Source: an uncultured Schwartzia sp. (GTDB taxonomy: Bacteria; Bacillota; Negativicutes; Selenomonadales; Selenomonadaceae). From it: a stretch of 22,866 nt of DNA. How positions within the stretch are numbered: position 1 is the first letter of the stretch; each line of letters starts with the position of its first letter. Both the position numbers and the translations under genes were made by a program. The stretch lies in assembly GCA_905372875.1 (NCBI GenBank), contig CAJPQU010000010.1, positions 1 through 22,866 on the forward strand, written 5' to 3'. Positions 8,168 to 16,137 of the stretch are shown here, piece after piece. The notes under the pieces are model-generated. The model was given only the letters and a program-made list of their open reading frames with translations, was not told the DNA's origin and made no database searches.

Positions 8168-9331
8168 ATGGAATTTCGCGAGAGTGTCAATGCGGTAGAA
8201 ACGTGTCTGAAAGAACTGCAAGAGAATCATCATGATGTCGTCCTTTATGGCGCGGGCTATTGCGGCCATGAAGCGCTCTCTCTCATGGCCGCGCATAATA
8301 TTCCGGTACGTGCCGTCTGTGATGATTTTCGCGTTGGAGAAAAGCTCGACGGCTATCCTATCCTCCGCATGAAGGATGTGCCGATCGCACCGCAAACGGT
8401 CATCTTCATTACCAGCGGATTCAACGCGAAAATGAAAGAGCGGCTCAAAGCGCTCGGTCTATTCTCCCATTATCGCGAGATGGACTTTGGCCGTTACGAT
8501 GGAGAAAAAGAAAATGCCGCCTATTTTAAAGCCCACGTAAAAGAGCTGACCGAGGCATGGGCACTTCTTTCCGACGAGAGGTCCTGTGCCAACCTGCAAA
8601 ATTTAGTGAATTATCGTATCAGTCGCGATTTACGTTATTTGGCTGGGATGGAAGAGGCAAATCAATATTTTCCGCCAAAGGATGATTTTTCTGTTTCTTT
8701 TGGGGGAAAGGATGTTTTTTTGGATTTAGGCGCCTACGACGGAGATTCTTTGCGGGCATTTATCAAGTATGTGAGGGGCAGGTATCAGAAAATCATCGCC
8801 GTCGAGGCGAGCCGCAAGAACTATGAACGGCTCCTCGAAAACACGCGGGAATTAGCTAATGTTCATTGCATCCATATCGGCATTTACAAGGAACAGGCAC
8901 AGCTCTCTTTTGAAATCAATGACGCGAAGAACAGCTTTGCCAGCGAAGCGGGGACGGCGCTGATCAATGTCGATTCCGTGGATCACATTTTGGCGGGCGA
9001 AAAAGTGACGACCGTCAAAATGGATATTGAAGGGGCGGAATACGATGCCCTTTTAGGCATGAAGGATACGCTGAAGGCGCATCCGATCCTGATGGTATCC
9101 ATGTATCATAAGGTGGAAGACCTTTTCCGCCTGCAGCTCCTCATAGAAAAAATGTGCCCCGGCGTGTATCATTATTATATCCGGCATTATTCGCCGACAA
9201 TCATCGAAACAGTGCTGTATGCGGTACCGAAGGAGAAGGAAGTCATGCGGCATACAGGAGGAAGAAAAAATCATGCAGCAAGGGATAAGAGGGAGATTGA
9301 AGGCTGGGATAAGAAAAATTCTGCCGAATAG
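8168..9331 (+). CDS. Two-domain FkbM-family methyltransferase
   Basis: A 387-residue protein. Residues about 22-100 form a Rossmann-like domain (DVVLYGAGYCGHEAL) of the type often placed ahead of sugar-modifying enzymes. Residues about 170-350 are an FkbM SAM-dependent methyltransferase with FLDLGAYDGDSL (motif I), IIAVEAS and VKMDIEGAEYDALLG, the hallmark FkbM segment. Such enzymes usually O-methylate hydroxyls on sugars or polyketides; in this locus methylation of a glycan residue is the likely role. AAAGGAG at 8155-8161, 6 nt before the ATG, supports the start. The 3' end overlaps the next gene by 59 bp, and the last 30 or so residues are charged and low in complexity. A T7 run at 8715-8721 lies inside the coding sequence just before motif I. 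Confidence 0.88.
   Translation: MEFRESVNAVETCLKELQENHHDVVLYGAGYCGHEALSLMAAHNIPVRAVCDDFRVGEKLDGYPILRMKDVPIAPQTVIFITSGFNAKMKERLKALGLFSHYREMDFGRYDGEKENAAYFKAHVKELTEAWALLSDERSCANLQNLVNYRISRDLRYLAGMEEANQYFPPKDDFSVSFGGKDVFLDLGAYDGDSLRAFIKYVRGRYQKIIAVEASRKNYERLLENTRELANVHCIHIGIYKEQAQLSFEINDAKNSFASEAGTALINVDSVDHILAGEKVTTVKMDIEGAEYDALLGMKDTLKAHPILMVSMYHKVEDLFRLQLLIEKMCPGVYHYYIRHYSPTIIETVLYAVPKEKEVMRHTGGRKNHAARDKREIEGWDKKNSAE
9256..9261 (+). promoter_or_regulatory. Ribosome binding site deciding the start of the TIGR04372-type gene
   Basis: A perfect AGGAGG 11 nt before the ATG at 9273. It supports that ATG over an upstream in-frame ATG at 9219, which would deepen the overlap with the FkbM gene and add a basic tract that does not resemble the family. 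Confidence 0.6.
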
Positions 9332-10640
9332 GGTTGTTCGTTATCTGCAGCAGTATCGGCAACTACAGGCCGATGCGCGTTGGATTGATCAAGTGGTTGT
9401 ACCCTGCCTCCCTGATGAATGGGAGCATAGGGCGCTATATGAGAGACAAAGCCGAGAACTGATCGCGAAGTATCGTAGAGTAGAACTTTGCCAATTATTT
9501 AGCGCTCGTTTTGGCGATATGATCATCACGTTTTATTTACAGCATGAATTTCCCGCCAAAGAAGGGGAAATGGTGCTTTTTATCCCTGTTGGCTATATTT
9601 ATGACATGGAGCCAATTTACCAGTTTTTACATACGGAGAAATACATTGCAAACCCTGTGTTATTTTATAAAATTACGGAGCAGATGCCTGTTTTGACAAG
9701 AAAAAATGCGGGATTTTGGCGATATTTTATCACGTACCATCGCGATCGAATCTATCCTTCACGTCGCTTTGATTCTTTTTCTATGCAGGCTATGAATCGT
9801 GAATTTATTCGTCGGAAAGCATATCGGCATACCTATTTGACTTTTACACCTGAGGAAGAACGAAAAGGACAGCAAGAACTAAAACAGATGGGCATTACAG
9901 GGAAATATGTCTGTTTTTTTTCTCGGACGAACGAATACCTGAAAAAATTCTTACATGCCGATGTCGATACGGATTTAGCCAGTCTGGCGCGCAACAGTCA
10001 TATCGAAAAATTTTCTCTGATGTGTGAGCGGCTTCATAAAAAGGGAATACAATCAATTCGCATGGGAAAGTTTGTGGACGCACCGTTTACCGCGCAGGGC
10101 TGTATTGATTATGCCAGTCAATATTACAGTCCATTCATGGATCTATATCTTTCTGCGCACGCGCAATGTTTTGTGGCGGATTTCAGTGCCATGCAGCTTT
10201 TTGCGGCACTTTTCCAAAAACCTCTTGTCTTAACGAATGTCTCTGTTTTTACAATGCATGGTGATTCTATTACTTACTGTGAGTGGGAGAGAGACATTCT
10301 CTTGCCTAAGAAACTGTACGATACCATTCATCAACGCTACCTGACATTTCGTGAAATCTTGGAAGTTGAAAAACGTGAGGATCTGCATCTTAAAGTATAT
10401 GCGTATTATGAAAGCCATGGGATCGTATACGAAGAGAATACACCGGAAGAGATTGCAGATGCTACGGATGAACTGCTGGAACGCATAGCGGGCAAGATAG
10501 AATATACGCAAGAAGATATTTCCCGCCAAGAATGTATTCGTGCGCTTCTCAACTGGGCAACAGAGGGTCGTGATTGTTTCGTACACGATGTTCCCATTGC
10601 GCGTGATTTTTTGCGGAACAATCCTTGGTTTTTGGCATAG
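9273..10640 (+). CDS. TIGR04372-type putative glycosyltransferase
   Basis: A 455-residue protein that I assign to the TIGR04372 glycosyltransferase-like family from its C-terminal half. It has a VCFFSRTNEYL strand, then SLARNSHIEKF near residue 237, SIRMGKFVDAPF near 262, CIDYASQYYSPFMDLYLSAH and a strand ending in FQKPLVLTNVS. The RNS, RMG and DYA signatures in that order match the family as I remember it. Its biochemical activity has not been established to my knowledge; GT-B-like glycosyl transfer is the usual prediction. The gene is more AT-rich than the upstream trio and contains a T8 tract at 9914-9921. It ends the first gene block and a 193-bp intergenic region follows. Confidence 0.65.
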   Translation: MQQGIRGRLKAGIRKILPNRVVRYLQQYRQLQADARWIDQVVVPCLPDEWEHRALYERQSRELIAKYRRVELCQLFSARFGDMIITFYLQHEFPAKEGEMVLFIPVGYIYDMEPIYQFLHTEKYIANPVLFYKITEQMPVLTRKNAGFWRYFITYHRDRIYPSRRFDSFSMQAMNREFIRRKAYRHTYLTFTPEEERKGQQELKQMGITGKYVCFFSRTNEYLKKFLHADVDTDLASLARNSHIEKFSLMCERLHKKGIQSIRMGKFVDAPFTAQGCIDYASQYYSPFMDLYLSAHAQCFVADFSAMQLFAALFQKPLVLTNVSVFTMHGDSITYCEWERDILLPKKLYDTIHQRYLTFREILEVEKREDLHLKVYAYYESHGIVYEENTPEEIADATDELLERIAGKIEYTQEDISRQECIRALLNWATEGRDCFVHDVPIARDFLRNNPWFLA

Positions 10641-10739
10641 CTTATAATGTTTTTCTTGGCGAATGTAGTGTTTTATCATTGTTGAAACGTTGCTAATGGA
10701 GATACTTTGAGTAGAGAATAAGTGCTGTCAATGTTGTTA

Positions 10740-10774
10740 CTAAGAGACCTCCTACGTGCGTAGAGAGGGGTTAG
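10740..10774 (+). promoter_or_regulatory. Imperfect stem-loop in the ugd leader
   Basis: CTAA (10740-10743) pairs with TTAG (10771-10774). Inside an internal loop, CCTCCTAC (10748-10755) pairs with GTAG plus GAGG (10760-10763 and 10765-10768), with A10764 bulged and a four-base GTGC loop. No T-run follows, so it is not a standard intrinsic terminator. It may be an RNA element in the leader of the second gene block, but that is inference. Confidence 0.4.
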
Positions 10775-10818
10775 CATTATCGTATTTCCATTTAAGCAGT
10801 AGAATAAACGTGCTCTAC

Positions 10819-10826
10819 AGGAGGGG
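10819..10826 (+). promoter_or_regulatory. Strong ribosome binding site for the TTG start of ugd
   Basis: AGGAGGGG, 7 nt before TTG at 10834. The spacing and the Rossmann motif beginning immediately after (KIAIAGTGYVG) fix the start at TTG even though an out-of-frame ATG lies at 10827. Confidence 0.6.
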
Positions 10827-10833
10827 ATGACGT

Positions 10834-12000
10834 TTGAAGATCGCGATCGCCGGCACCGGATATGTTGGTCTGGCTAATGGCATTTTATTAGCGCAGCAGC
10901 ATGAAGTATGCGCTTACGATATTGTCCGACATAAGGTGGATATGTTGAACGAAAAACGCTCTCCGATCGTTGATGCAGATATTGAGGGATATCTCCGTGA
11001 GAAGGCGCTTTCTTTTCGTGCCACCGTGGATGCTGAAGAAGCTTTTCGCGGGGCAGAATATGTGATTATCGCCACCCCTACCGATTATGATCCGAAACGC
11101 AATTTTTTTGATACCTCGTCGGTAGAAGAGGTGATGGACAAGATATTGCAGATCAATCCACAAGCGTATATGGTCATTAAATCGACCATTCCTGTCGGCT
11201 ATACGAAATCTATGCGAAAATACTATCAGACGGATCATATTTTTTTCGTTCCGGAATTTCTGCGCGAAGGGAAAGCGCTTTATGATAATCTTCATCCATC
11301 GCGAATTATCATTGGAGATAAAAGCAAGGCCGCGCATCGTTTTGCTGATATTTTACGAGGCGTGACGGTAGAGAAAGATGTCCCGGTTCTTTTCATGGAT
11401 TCCATGGAAGCTGAGGCCGTCAAATTGTTTTCCAATACGTATCTGGCGCTTCGGGTCGCTTATTTTAACGAACTTGACAGTTATGCGGAGATGCGTGGAC
11501 TGGACAGCGCCCAGATTATTGATGGTGTTTGTTTGGATCCACGCATTGGACGCCATTATAATAATCCTTCCTTCGGTTATGGGGGGTATTGTTTGCCCAA
11601 GGATACGAAACAGCTCTTAGCGAATTATAAAGATATCCCGCAAAACTTGATCACGGCGATCGTCCAGGCGAATCATACGCGAAAAGAGCATATCGTGGAC
11701 ATGGTGTTAGCACATGAGCCTAAGACCGTGGGCATCTATCGCTTGACGATGAAGTCTGGCTCGGATAATTTTCGTGCGTCAGCGATTCAGGGGATTATTA
11801 AACGCCTTAAAGCCAAAGGCCCCCATGTCATTATTTATGAGCCGATCACGAAGGAGGAAATGATTTTTGACGCGCCCGTCATTAAGGAGATTAACAAATT
11901 CAAACAAGAAAGCGATATCATTGTCGCCAATCGATGGTCGGATGAATTGCTTGACGTTAAGGATAAAGTATATACACGGGATGTATTTAGGAGAGATTAA
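10834..12000 (+). CDS. ugd: UDP-glucose 6-dehydrogenase
   Basis: A 388-residue UDP-glucose/GDP-mannose dehydrogenase, the same length as E. coli Ugd. It oxidises UDP-glucose to UDP-glucuronate with two NAD+. The N-terminal NAD site is GTGYVG (7-12), and SSVEEVMDKILQINP and IKSTIPVGYT are typical central-domain segments. EFLREGKALYDNLHPSRIIIG precedes the substrate region. The catalytic cysteine is Cys253 in GYGGYCLPKD. The start codon is TTG with a strong ribosome site. It begins the second gene block after a regulatory-looking gap, and the following glycosyltransferase starts 3 bp after its stop. The UDP-glucuronate it makes could be incorporated directly or converted further. A GDP-mannose dehydrogenase is less likely, given close similarity to the Ugd size and motifs. 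Confidence 0.93.
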   Translation: MKIAIAGTGYVGLANGILLAQQHEVCAYDIVRHKVDMLNEKRSPIVDADIEGYLREKALSFRATVDAEEAFRGAEYVIIATPTDYDPKRNFFDTSSVEEVMDKILQINPQAYMVIKSTIPVGYTKSMRKYYQTDHIFFVPEFLREGKALYDNLHPSRIIIGDKSKAAHRFADILRGVTVEKDVPVLFMDSMEAEAVKLFSNTYLALRVAYFNELDSYAEMRGLDSAQIIDGVCLDPRIGRHYNNPSFGYGGYCLPKDTKQLLANYKDIPQNLITAIVQANHTRKEHIVDMVLAHEPKTVGIYRLTMKSGSDNFRASAIQGIIKRLKAKGPHVIIYEPITKEEMIFDAPVIKEINKFKQESDIIVANRWSDELLDVKDKVYTRDVFRRD

Positions 12001-12003
12001 ATC

Positions 12004-12972
12004 ATGGCTTTGGACTATGCGGATTTGCTTTGGGATCATGATAAAACCGCACAGGTTCGGTTTATCGAAGAGTTGGCGCCAATTGTACTGTTTACGTATA
12101 ATCGTTTGGACCATACACGGCAAACTGTTAAAGCTTTACAAAATAATGTCTATGCGAAAGAGAGCCGTCTTTTTATTTTTTCCGATGCGCCGAAGACGGA
12201 AACCGCCGTGGCCGCGGTGCAGGAAGTTCGTAACTATCTTCGTACGATAGCTGGCTTTAAGGAAGTTCGAATCATCGAACGGGAAGAGAACTGGGGCTTA
12301 GCGCGCAATATCATGAACGGCGTGACGGATATTGTCAATGCATACGGGAAAATTATTGTATTGGAGGACGATATTGTCACCTCGACCTATTTTTTAAAGT
12401 ATATGAATGATGCGTTAGAAGTGTATAAGCATTCTCCGCGGGTAATGAATATCTCTGCCTATGTGTACCCAATGAAGAAGACGGATTTGCCAGAGACATT
12501 TTTCACGCGGGCCGGTTATTGCTGGGGGTGGGGAACGTGGAAAGGGGCATGGACCGCCTTTGAAAGAGACCCGGAAAAGCTGATGAATGAATTCACGCGA
12601 GAGGATATCTATCATTTTAATTTTGAAGGAAGAACCGATTTCTGGCAGCAGGTTTTGGACAATCGCACGGGAAAATTGTATACTTGGGCGGTTTTTTGGG
12701 ATGCGGCAATTTTTAAGAACCATGGGCTGACGCTTGTTCCTCGGGATTCTCTCGTGGTTAATATTGGTATGGATGGGACGGGCGAACATTGTTCTTTGAC
12801 GGATATATATCATACATCAATCGCAACCGTCCCAGTACGAAACTTTCCGCTGCTGATTGCAGAATCAACCTTGGGGCGAGAACGGCATCAATTATTTTTT
12901 GCCGGAACCCAAAAAAGTTTAGTTCATCGTGTGTTAGCGCGGGTAAAAAACGCGATACAGAAGTTTTTGTAG
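12004..12972 (+). CDS. GT-A-type glycosyltransferase
   Basis: A 322-residue protein with a nucleotide-sugar-binding fold. After a short N-terminal extension, APIVLFTYNRLDHTRQTVKAL opens the fold, and NWGLARNIMNGV is followed by IIVLEDDIVTSTYFLKYMNDAL with the DxD-like acidic cluster at E121-D122-D123. GYCWGWGTWKGAW in the middle is typical of this GT2-like sugar transferase group. Substrate is unknown; the placement directly after ugd is compatible with glucuronic acid transfer but does not prove it. AGGAGAG at 11990-11996 precedes the ATG. Cotranscribed with ugd. Confidence 0.82.
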   Translation: MALDYADLLWDHDKTAQVRFIEELAPIVLFTYNRLDHTRQTVKALQNNVYAKESRLFIFSDAPKTETAVAAVQEVRNYLRTIAGFKEVRIIEREENWGLARNIMNGVTDIVNAYGKIIVLEDDIVTSTYFLKYMNDALEVYKHSPRVMNISAYVYPMKKTDLPETFFTRAGYCWGWGTWKGAWTAFERDPEKLMNEFTREDIYHFNFEGRTDFWQQVLDNRTGKLYTWAVFWDAAIFKNHGLTLVPRDSLVVNIGMDGTGEHCSLTDIYHTSIATVPVRNFPLLIAESTLGRERHQLFFAGTQKSLVHRVLARVKNAIQKFL

Positions 12973-13005
12973 TATAATAGGCAATGAACAATGGGAGGGA
13001 TTTTC

Positions 13006-14115
13006 ATGGAGTTTATTCCTGTGTATCAGCCGTCTTTGACCGGCAATGAGAAAAAATATGTGAATGAGTGCCTTGATACAAGCTGGATTTCCGCAAAGGG
13101 AAAATTTGTCCAGCAGTTTGAAACAGCATTCGCTAAATACATTGGCATCGATCATGCGATTACGGTATCGAATGGAACGGTGGCGCTGCATTTGGCATTG
13201 ATCGCGCTGGGCATTGGCAGTGGCGACGAAGTCATTGTGCCTACGTTGACGTATGTGGCCTCGGTGAACGCGATTGCCTATACCGGCGCTGTGCCGGTTT
13301 TCGTGGATTCACGGCAGGACAACTGGCAGGTTGACCCGGAAGATATTGAGCGTAAGATCACCGAGAAGACAAAGGCGATCATGGTGGTACACCTCTATGG
13401 ACATGCCTCTGATATGGGCCGTATCATGCAGATCGCAGAAAAGTATAATCTTTTTGTGGTAGAGGACTGTGCGGAAGGGTTTGGCACCTATTTTGAAAAG
13501 AAACATGTCGGAACCTTTGGGGATATTTCGACCTTCAGTTTTTATGGCAATAAGACCATTACCACGGGTGAGGGTGGCATGGTCGTGACAAATGACGAGA
13601 CGCTTTATACGAGAGCTGCTCATCTCAAGGATCAGGGGATGGCGAAGTTCCGCCAGTATTGGCATGATGTCATTGGCTATAATTATCGGATGACGAATAT
13701 CTGTGCGGCGATTGGTCTTGCGCAGTTGGAGCAGGCGGATAAATTTTTGCGGCAGAAACGGGACATTGCCGGATGGTACAAAAAATACCTGCAAGGAACG
13801 CCTGTGGAGTTTCATCGCGAGGATGAAAATGTACGGCATTCTTATTGGATGTGTTCCATTCTTGTGCCGAAAAGCGCGGAGCGGGACAGCCTCCGCGCTT
13901 TTTTAGAGGAACGCAATGTGGAAACGCGGCCGGTCTTTTATCCGGTGCATACGATGCCGATGTATTCGCAGAGGTACCAAAGGCATAAGAATGCGGAAGA
14001 TATTGGCTGGCGCGGCATGAATCTGCCAAGCTGGCAGGGGCTTCGGGAAGAACAGGTCAAATACATCTGCGATGTGATCCATGAGTTTTATCGAAATGGT
14101 GTAGGGGATGCTTGA
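13006..14115 (+). CDS. DegT/DnrJ/EryC1 aminotransferase, GDP-perosamine synthase-like
   Basis: A 369-residue PLP-dependent sugar aminotransferase of the DegT/DnrJ/EryC1/StrS family. The N-terminus FIPVYQPSLTGNEKKYVNECLDTSWISAKGKF closely resembles GDP-perosamine synthases (Per/RfbE). The PLP lysine is Lys183 in GNKTITTGEGG, preceded by VVEDCAEGFGT and ISTFSFYG. Perosamine synthase aminates GDP-4-keto-6-deoxy-D-mannose, the product of the Gmd encoded at 20253, so a precursor source is present in the same locus. Start choice: GGGAGGG at 12993-12999 fits the ATG at 13006; an in-frame ATG at 12991 would place the ribosome site inside the gene. Amination of a different keto-sugar cannot be excluded. 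No N-acyltransferase is visible nearby. Confidence 0.88.
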   Translation: MEFIPVYQPSLTGNEKKYVNECLDTSWISAKGKFVQQFETAFAKYIGIDHAITVSNGTVALHLALIALGIGSGDEVIVPTLTYVASVNAIAYTGAVPVFVDSRQDNWQVDPEDIERKITEKTKAIMVVHLYGHASDMGRIMQIAEKYNLFVVEDCAEGFGTYFEKKHVGTFGDISTFSFYGNKTITTGEGGMVVTNDETLYTRAAHLKDQGMAKFRQYWHDVIGYNYRMTNICAAIGLAQLEQADKFLRQKRDIAGWYKKYLQGTPVEFHREDENVRHSYWMCSILVPKSAERDSLRAFLEERNVETRPVFYPVHTMPMYSQRYQRHKNAEDIGWRGMNLPSWQGLREEQVKYICDVIHEFYRNGVGDA

Positions 14116-14136
14116 AGATCTCATCAGGGGGATACC

Positions 14137-14901
14137 ATGATGGATTGTCATATCTGTGGAACAAACGCGCCTCTTTGGGCACAGGCAAAGATATTAAAAA
14201 AGTATGACGTTTCTTACTATCGCTGCCCGCATTGTGGCTTCATTCAGACGGAAAAACCATATTGGCTTGGGGAAGCCTATTCGGAGATCATTGATGCGGA
14301 AGACATTGGCTTGTTGAGACGGAATATCGACAATGCGGCCGTGGTCAGCCGTTTAGTGCCGGTCTTTTTCCCGCGCGCGGAAACGTTTCTTGACGTCGGC
14401 GGGGGCTACGGGGTCTTTGTTCGTCTGATGCGGGATCGAGGGTTTGACTTTCAGTGGGATGATAAGTACACGCGCAATTTATTTGCTCGTGGATTTGAAA
14501 AAAATCGGGAACGGTACGATATCGTGACCGCGTTTGAGCTTTTTGAACATTACGATGCACCGAAGGAAGAGATAAAGAATCTTGCGGTGCTGGGAGATAC
14601 GATCATATTTTCTACCCTGCTTTTGCCAGAGCCTGCGCCTAAGCCTGATGAATGGTGGTATTACAGTACATCCACCGGTCAGCATATTTCTTTCTATACG
14701 AAACGGGCGTTAGAGTATTGTGCGCAGTCGATCGGGCGTTACTATACAGGGAGTATGGGTATTCATATATTCTCTAAGCGCCCTATTTCTTCCTGGCAGT
14801 TTCGGTTAGCCGTTAGTAGGATTGGCTGGATTTTGAGCCGCGCGCAGCGGGAAAGTCTCCTGCCTAAGGATTATGAGCGTTTAACGGGAGAGAAGATATA
14901 G
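14137..14901 (+). CDS. SAM-dependent methyltransferase with N-terminal zinc ribbon
   Basis: A 254-residue class I methyltransferase. The first 35 residues form a zinc-ribbon-like element with Cys4, Cys7, Cys30 and Cys33 (CHICG and CPHCGF). SAM motif I is FLDVGGGYGVF, starting around residue 84, and FELFEHYDAPKEE contains the acidic post-motif segment. The fold is the Methyltransf_23 type common in sugar C- or O-methyltransferases. Start: AGGGGG at 14126-14131 suits either ATG at 14137 or 14140. It lies between the aminotransferase and a GT4 gene, so methylation of a nucleotide sugar or of the growing glycan is likely; which one is not readable. Confidence 0.85.
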   Translation: MMDCHICGTNAPLWAQAKILKKYDVSYYRCPHCGFIQTEKPYWLGEAYSEIIDAEDIGLLRRNIDNAAVVSRLVPVFFPRAETFLDVGGGYGVFVRLMRDRGFDFQWDDKYTRNLFARGFEKNRERYDIVTAFELFEHYDAPKEEIKNLAVLGDTIIFSTLLLPEPAPKPDEWWYYSTSTGQHISFYTKRALEYCAQSIGRYYTGSMGIHIFSKRPISSWQFRLAVSRIGWILSRAQRESLLPKDYERLTGEKI

Positions 14902-14907
14902 GCGTAT

Positions 14908-14913
14908 GGAGGG
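14908..14913 (+). promoter_or_regulatory. Ribosome binding site for a TTG start
   Basis: GGAGGG ends 6 nt before TTG at 14920. It supports TTG over the in-frame ATG at 14932, because the first beta strand (RVAMLGAGFIG) begins right after the TTG. Confidence 0.5.
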
Positions 14914-14919
14914 AATGTC

Positions 14920-16137
14920 TTGAGGGTTGCAATGCTAGGTGCGGGGTTTATCGGCTGGGGCGGCGGCATCGACTTTTTGAAAGCTTATCTTGCGCCGTTG
15001 CAGAAGATGAAGGATTGTGAAGTCTATGTCTTTTTGCCGCACGATAGTGTATGGCGTCGGCTTGCCCGCCATTTACGGTACTGTTTTCGGACAAAATTTT
15101 TGCATCAAAACCTTGGCCGATACGTGGCGCCCTGTACGACCTGCGAATTAGTGAAAATGTTTTGCAGTGAACATGTCCATGTCGTTGTTTATACGGTTTA
15201 TTGGGATGTACTCTCTGGCCTGAAACGGCTATTGAAGGAGCATCGGATGGATGTTATCTTTCCCACCTTGCTGGACTTAGGGAAAGATTTTCCGATCCCT
15301 TGGATCCCCTATCTGCCGGATTTACAACATAAGTATTATCCAGAATTTTTCTCAGCGGAGGAAATCAAGGCGCGAGACGCATCCTTTCAGCAGCTTCTTC
15401 ACTCGGCCCGCAGCGTCGTCGTGGAGGCGGAAGATGTGAAGAAGGATCTCCAAAAGTTTTATTCTGTAGAAGATACCAAGATCTTTGTGATGCCTTATAC
15501 GGCTATTCCGAACAGGGAATGGTTCTTGCTCGATGACGTGGATCTCTCTTCCTATCATCTTCCAGAGAAATATTTTCTTATTTCCAATCAATTTTGGCTG
15601 CACAAGGATCATGGGACGGCCTTTGCGGCGCTGAAGATTTTGCGCGATGCCGGATATGACAAGTATCATATTGTTTGCACCGGAAAAACGGACGATTATC
15701 GTGACGCGGCGTATTTTCAGCAGTTACTGGATGGATTGCGGGAAAATCACTTGGAACCATACGTTCATTTTCTGGGCTATATTCCCAAAATAGAGCAGAT
15801 TAAAATTCTTTGCCAAGCGCAGGCAGTTCTTCAGCCGACGCTATTTGAAGGCAATCCCGGCGGCGGTATTGCCTATCATGCCATAGCGATGGGCGTTCCC
15901 ATTCTCTTGTCGGATATCCCGGTCAATTTAGAACTCCGATCGCCGCTTGTTTCTTTTTTTAAGAAACAAGATCCCGAAAGTCTAAAAGAAGCCATGATGG
16001 ATTTGATTATCCACCGGGCAGAACTCCCCTCTTATAGCGAAGAAGAACTTTTGGCGCAAGGAGAGGCGCGGTTGGAAAAGTTGACACGGGCTGTGCGCGG
16101 CGCTTTACTGTATAGTTTGGGGGCGAGCGAATCGTGA
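14920..16137 (+). CDS. GT4-type glycosyltransferase
   Basis: A 405-residue GT-B glycosyltransferase of the group 1 (GT4) type. The N-terminal domain begins MRVAMLGAGFIGWGGGIDFL with a glycine-rich loop. PYLPDLQHKYYPEFF is a familiar acceptor-domain segment. The C-terminal domain has YFLISNQFWLHKDHGTAF, HFLGYIP and LQPTLFEGNPGGGIAYHAIA (about 305-324), the donor-binding E-x7-E-like region, followed by MGVPILLSDIPVN. The start is TTG. The stop overlaps the next, broken, gene by one base (TGATG). A perfect 10-bp inverted repeat around a five-T loop lies inside at 15946-15970. Donor unknown; such enzymes often use GDP- or UDP-sugars. Confidence 0.88.
   Translation: MRVAMLGAGFIGWGGGIDFLKAYLAPLQKMKDCEVYVFLPHDSVWRRLARHLRYCFRTKFLHQNLGRYVAPCTTCELVKMFCSEHVHVVVYTVYWDVLSGLKRLLKEHRMDVIFPTLLDLGKDFPIPWIPYLPDLQHKYYPEFFSAEEIKARDASFQQLLHSARSVVVEAEDVKKDLQKFYSVEDTKIFVMPYTAIPNREWFLLDDVDLSSYHLPEKYFLISNQFWLHKDHGTAFAALKILRDAGYDKYHIVCTGKTDDYRDAAYFQQLLDGLRENHLEPYVHFLGYIPKIEQIKILCQAQAVLQPTLFEGNPGGGIAYHAIAMGVPILLSDIPVNLELRSPLVSFFKKQDPESLKEAMMDLIIHRAELPSYSEEELLAQGEARLEKLTRAVRGALLYSLGASES
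15946..15970. repeat. Perfect 10-bp inverted repeat with five-T loop inside the GT4 gene
   Basis: CTTGTTTCTT (15946-15955), TTTTT, then AAGAAACAAG (15961-15970). It lies in frame in the C-terminal part of the glycosyltransferase (PLVSFFKKQDP). It could be chance or an intragenic hairpin; no function is claimed. Confidence 0.6.

Larger units (their letters stand above)
10641..10833. other. Intergenic region between the first and second polysaccharide gene blocks
   Basis: No credible gene. It holds a TATAAT hexamer at 10643-10648 without a matching -35, a TTGAAA at 10682-10687 without a good -10, a TGTTGTTACTAAGAG element at 10732-10746 that recurs at 19325, and a long hairpin at 10740-10774. 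AGGAGGGG at 10819-10826 is the ribosome site of ugd. A promoter for the ugd block is plausible here but cannot be placed with confidence. Confidence 0.6.

Noticed and set aside
10643..10648. TATAAT just after the TIGR04372-type gene
   Set aside because: Perfect hexamer but no acceptable -35 within 15-19 nt; kept only as a remark in the intergenic entry.
12973..12978. TATAAT between the glycosyltransferase and aminotransferase genes as a promoter
   Set aside because: No -35 element at proper spacing and no extended -10 TG; probably chance in a short AT-rich gap within an operon.
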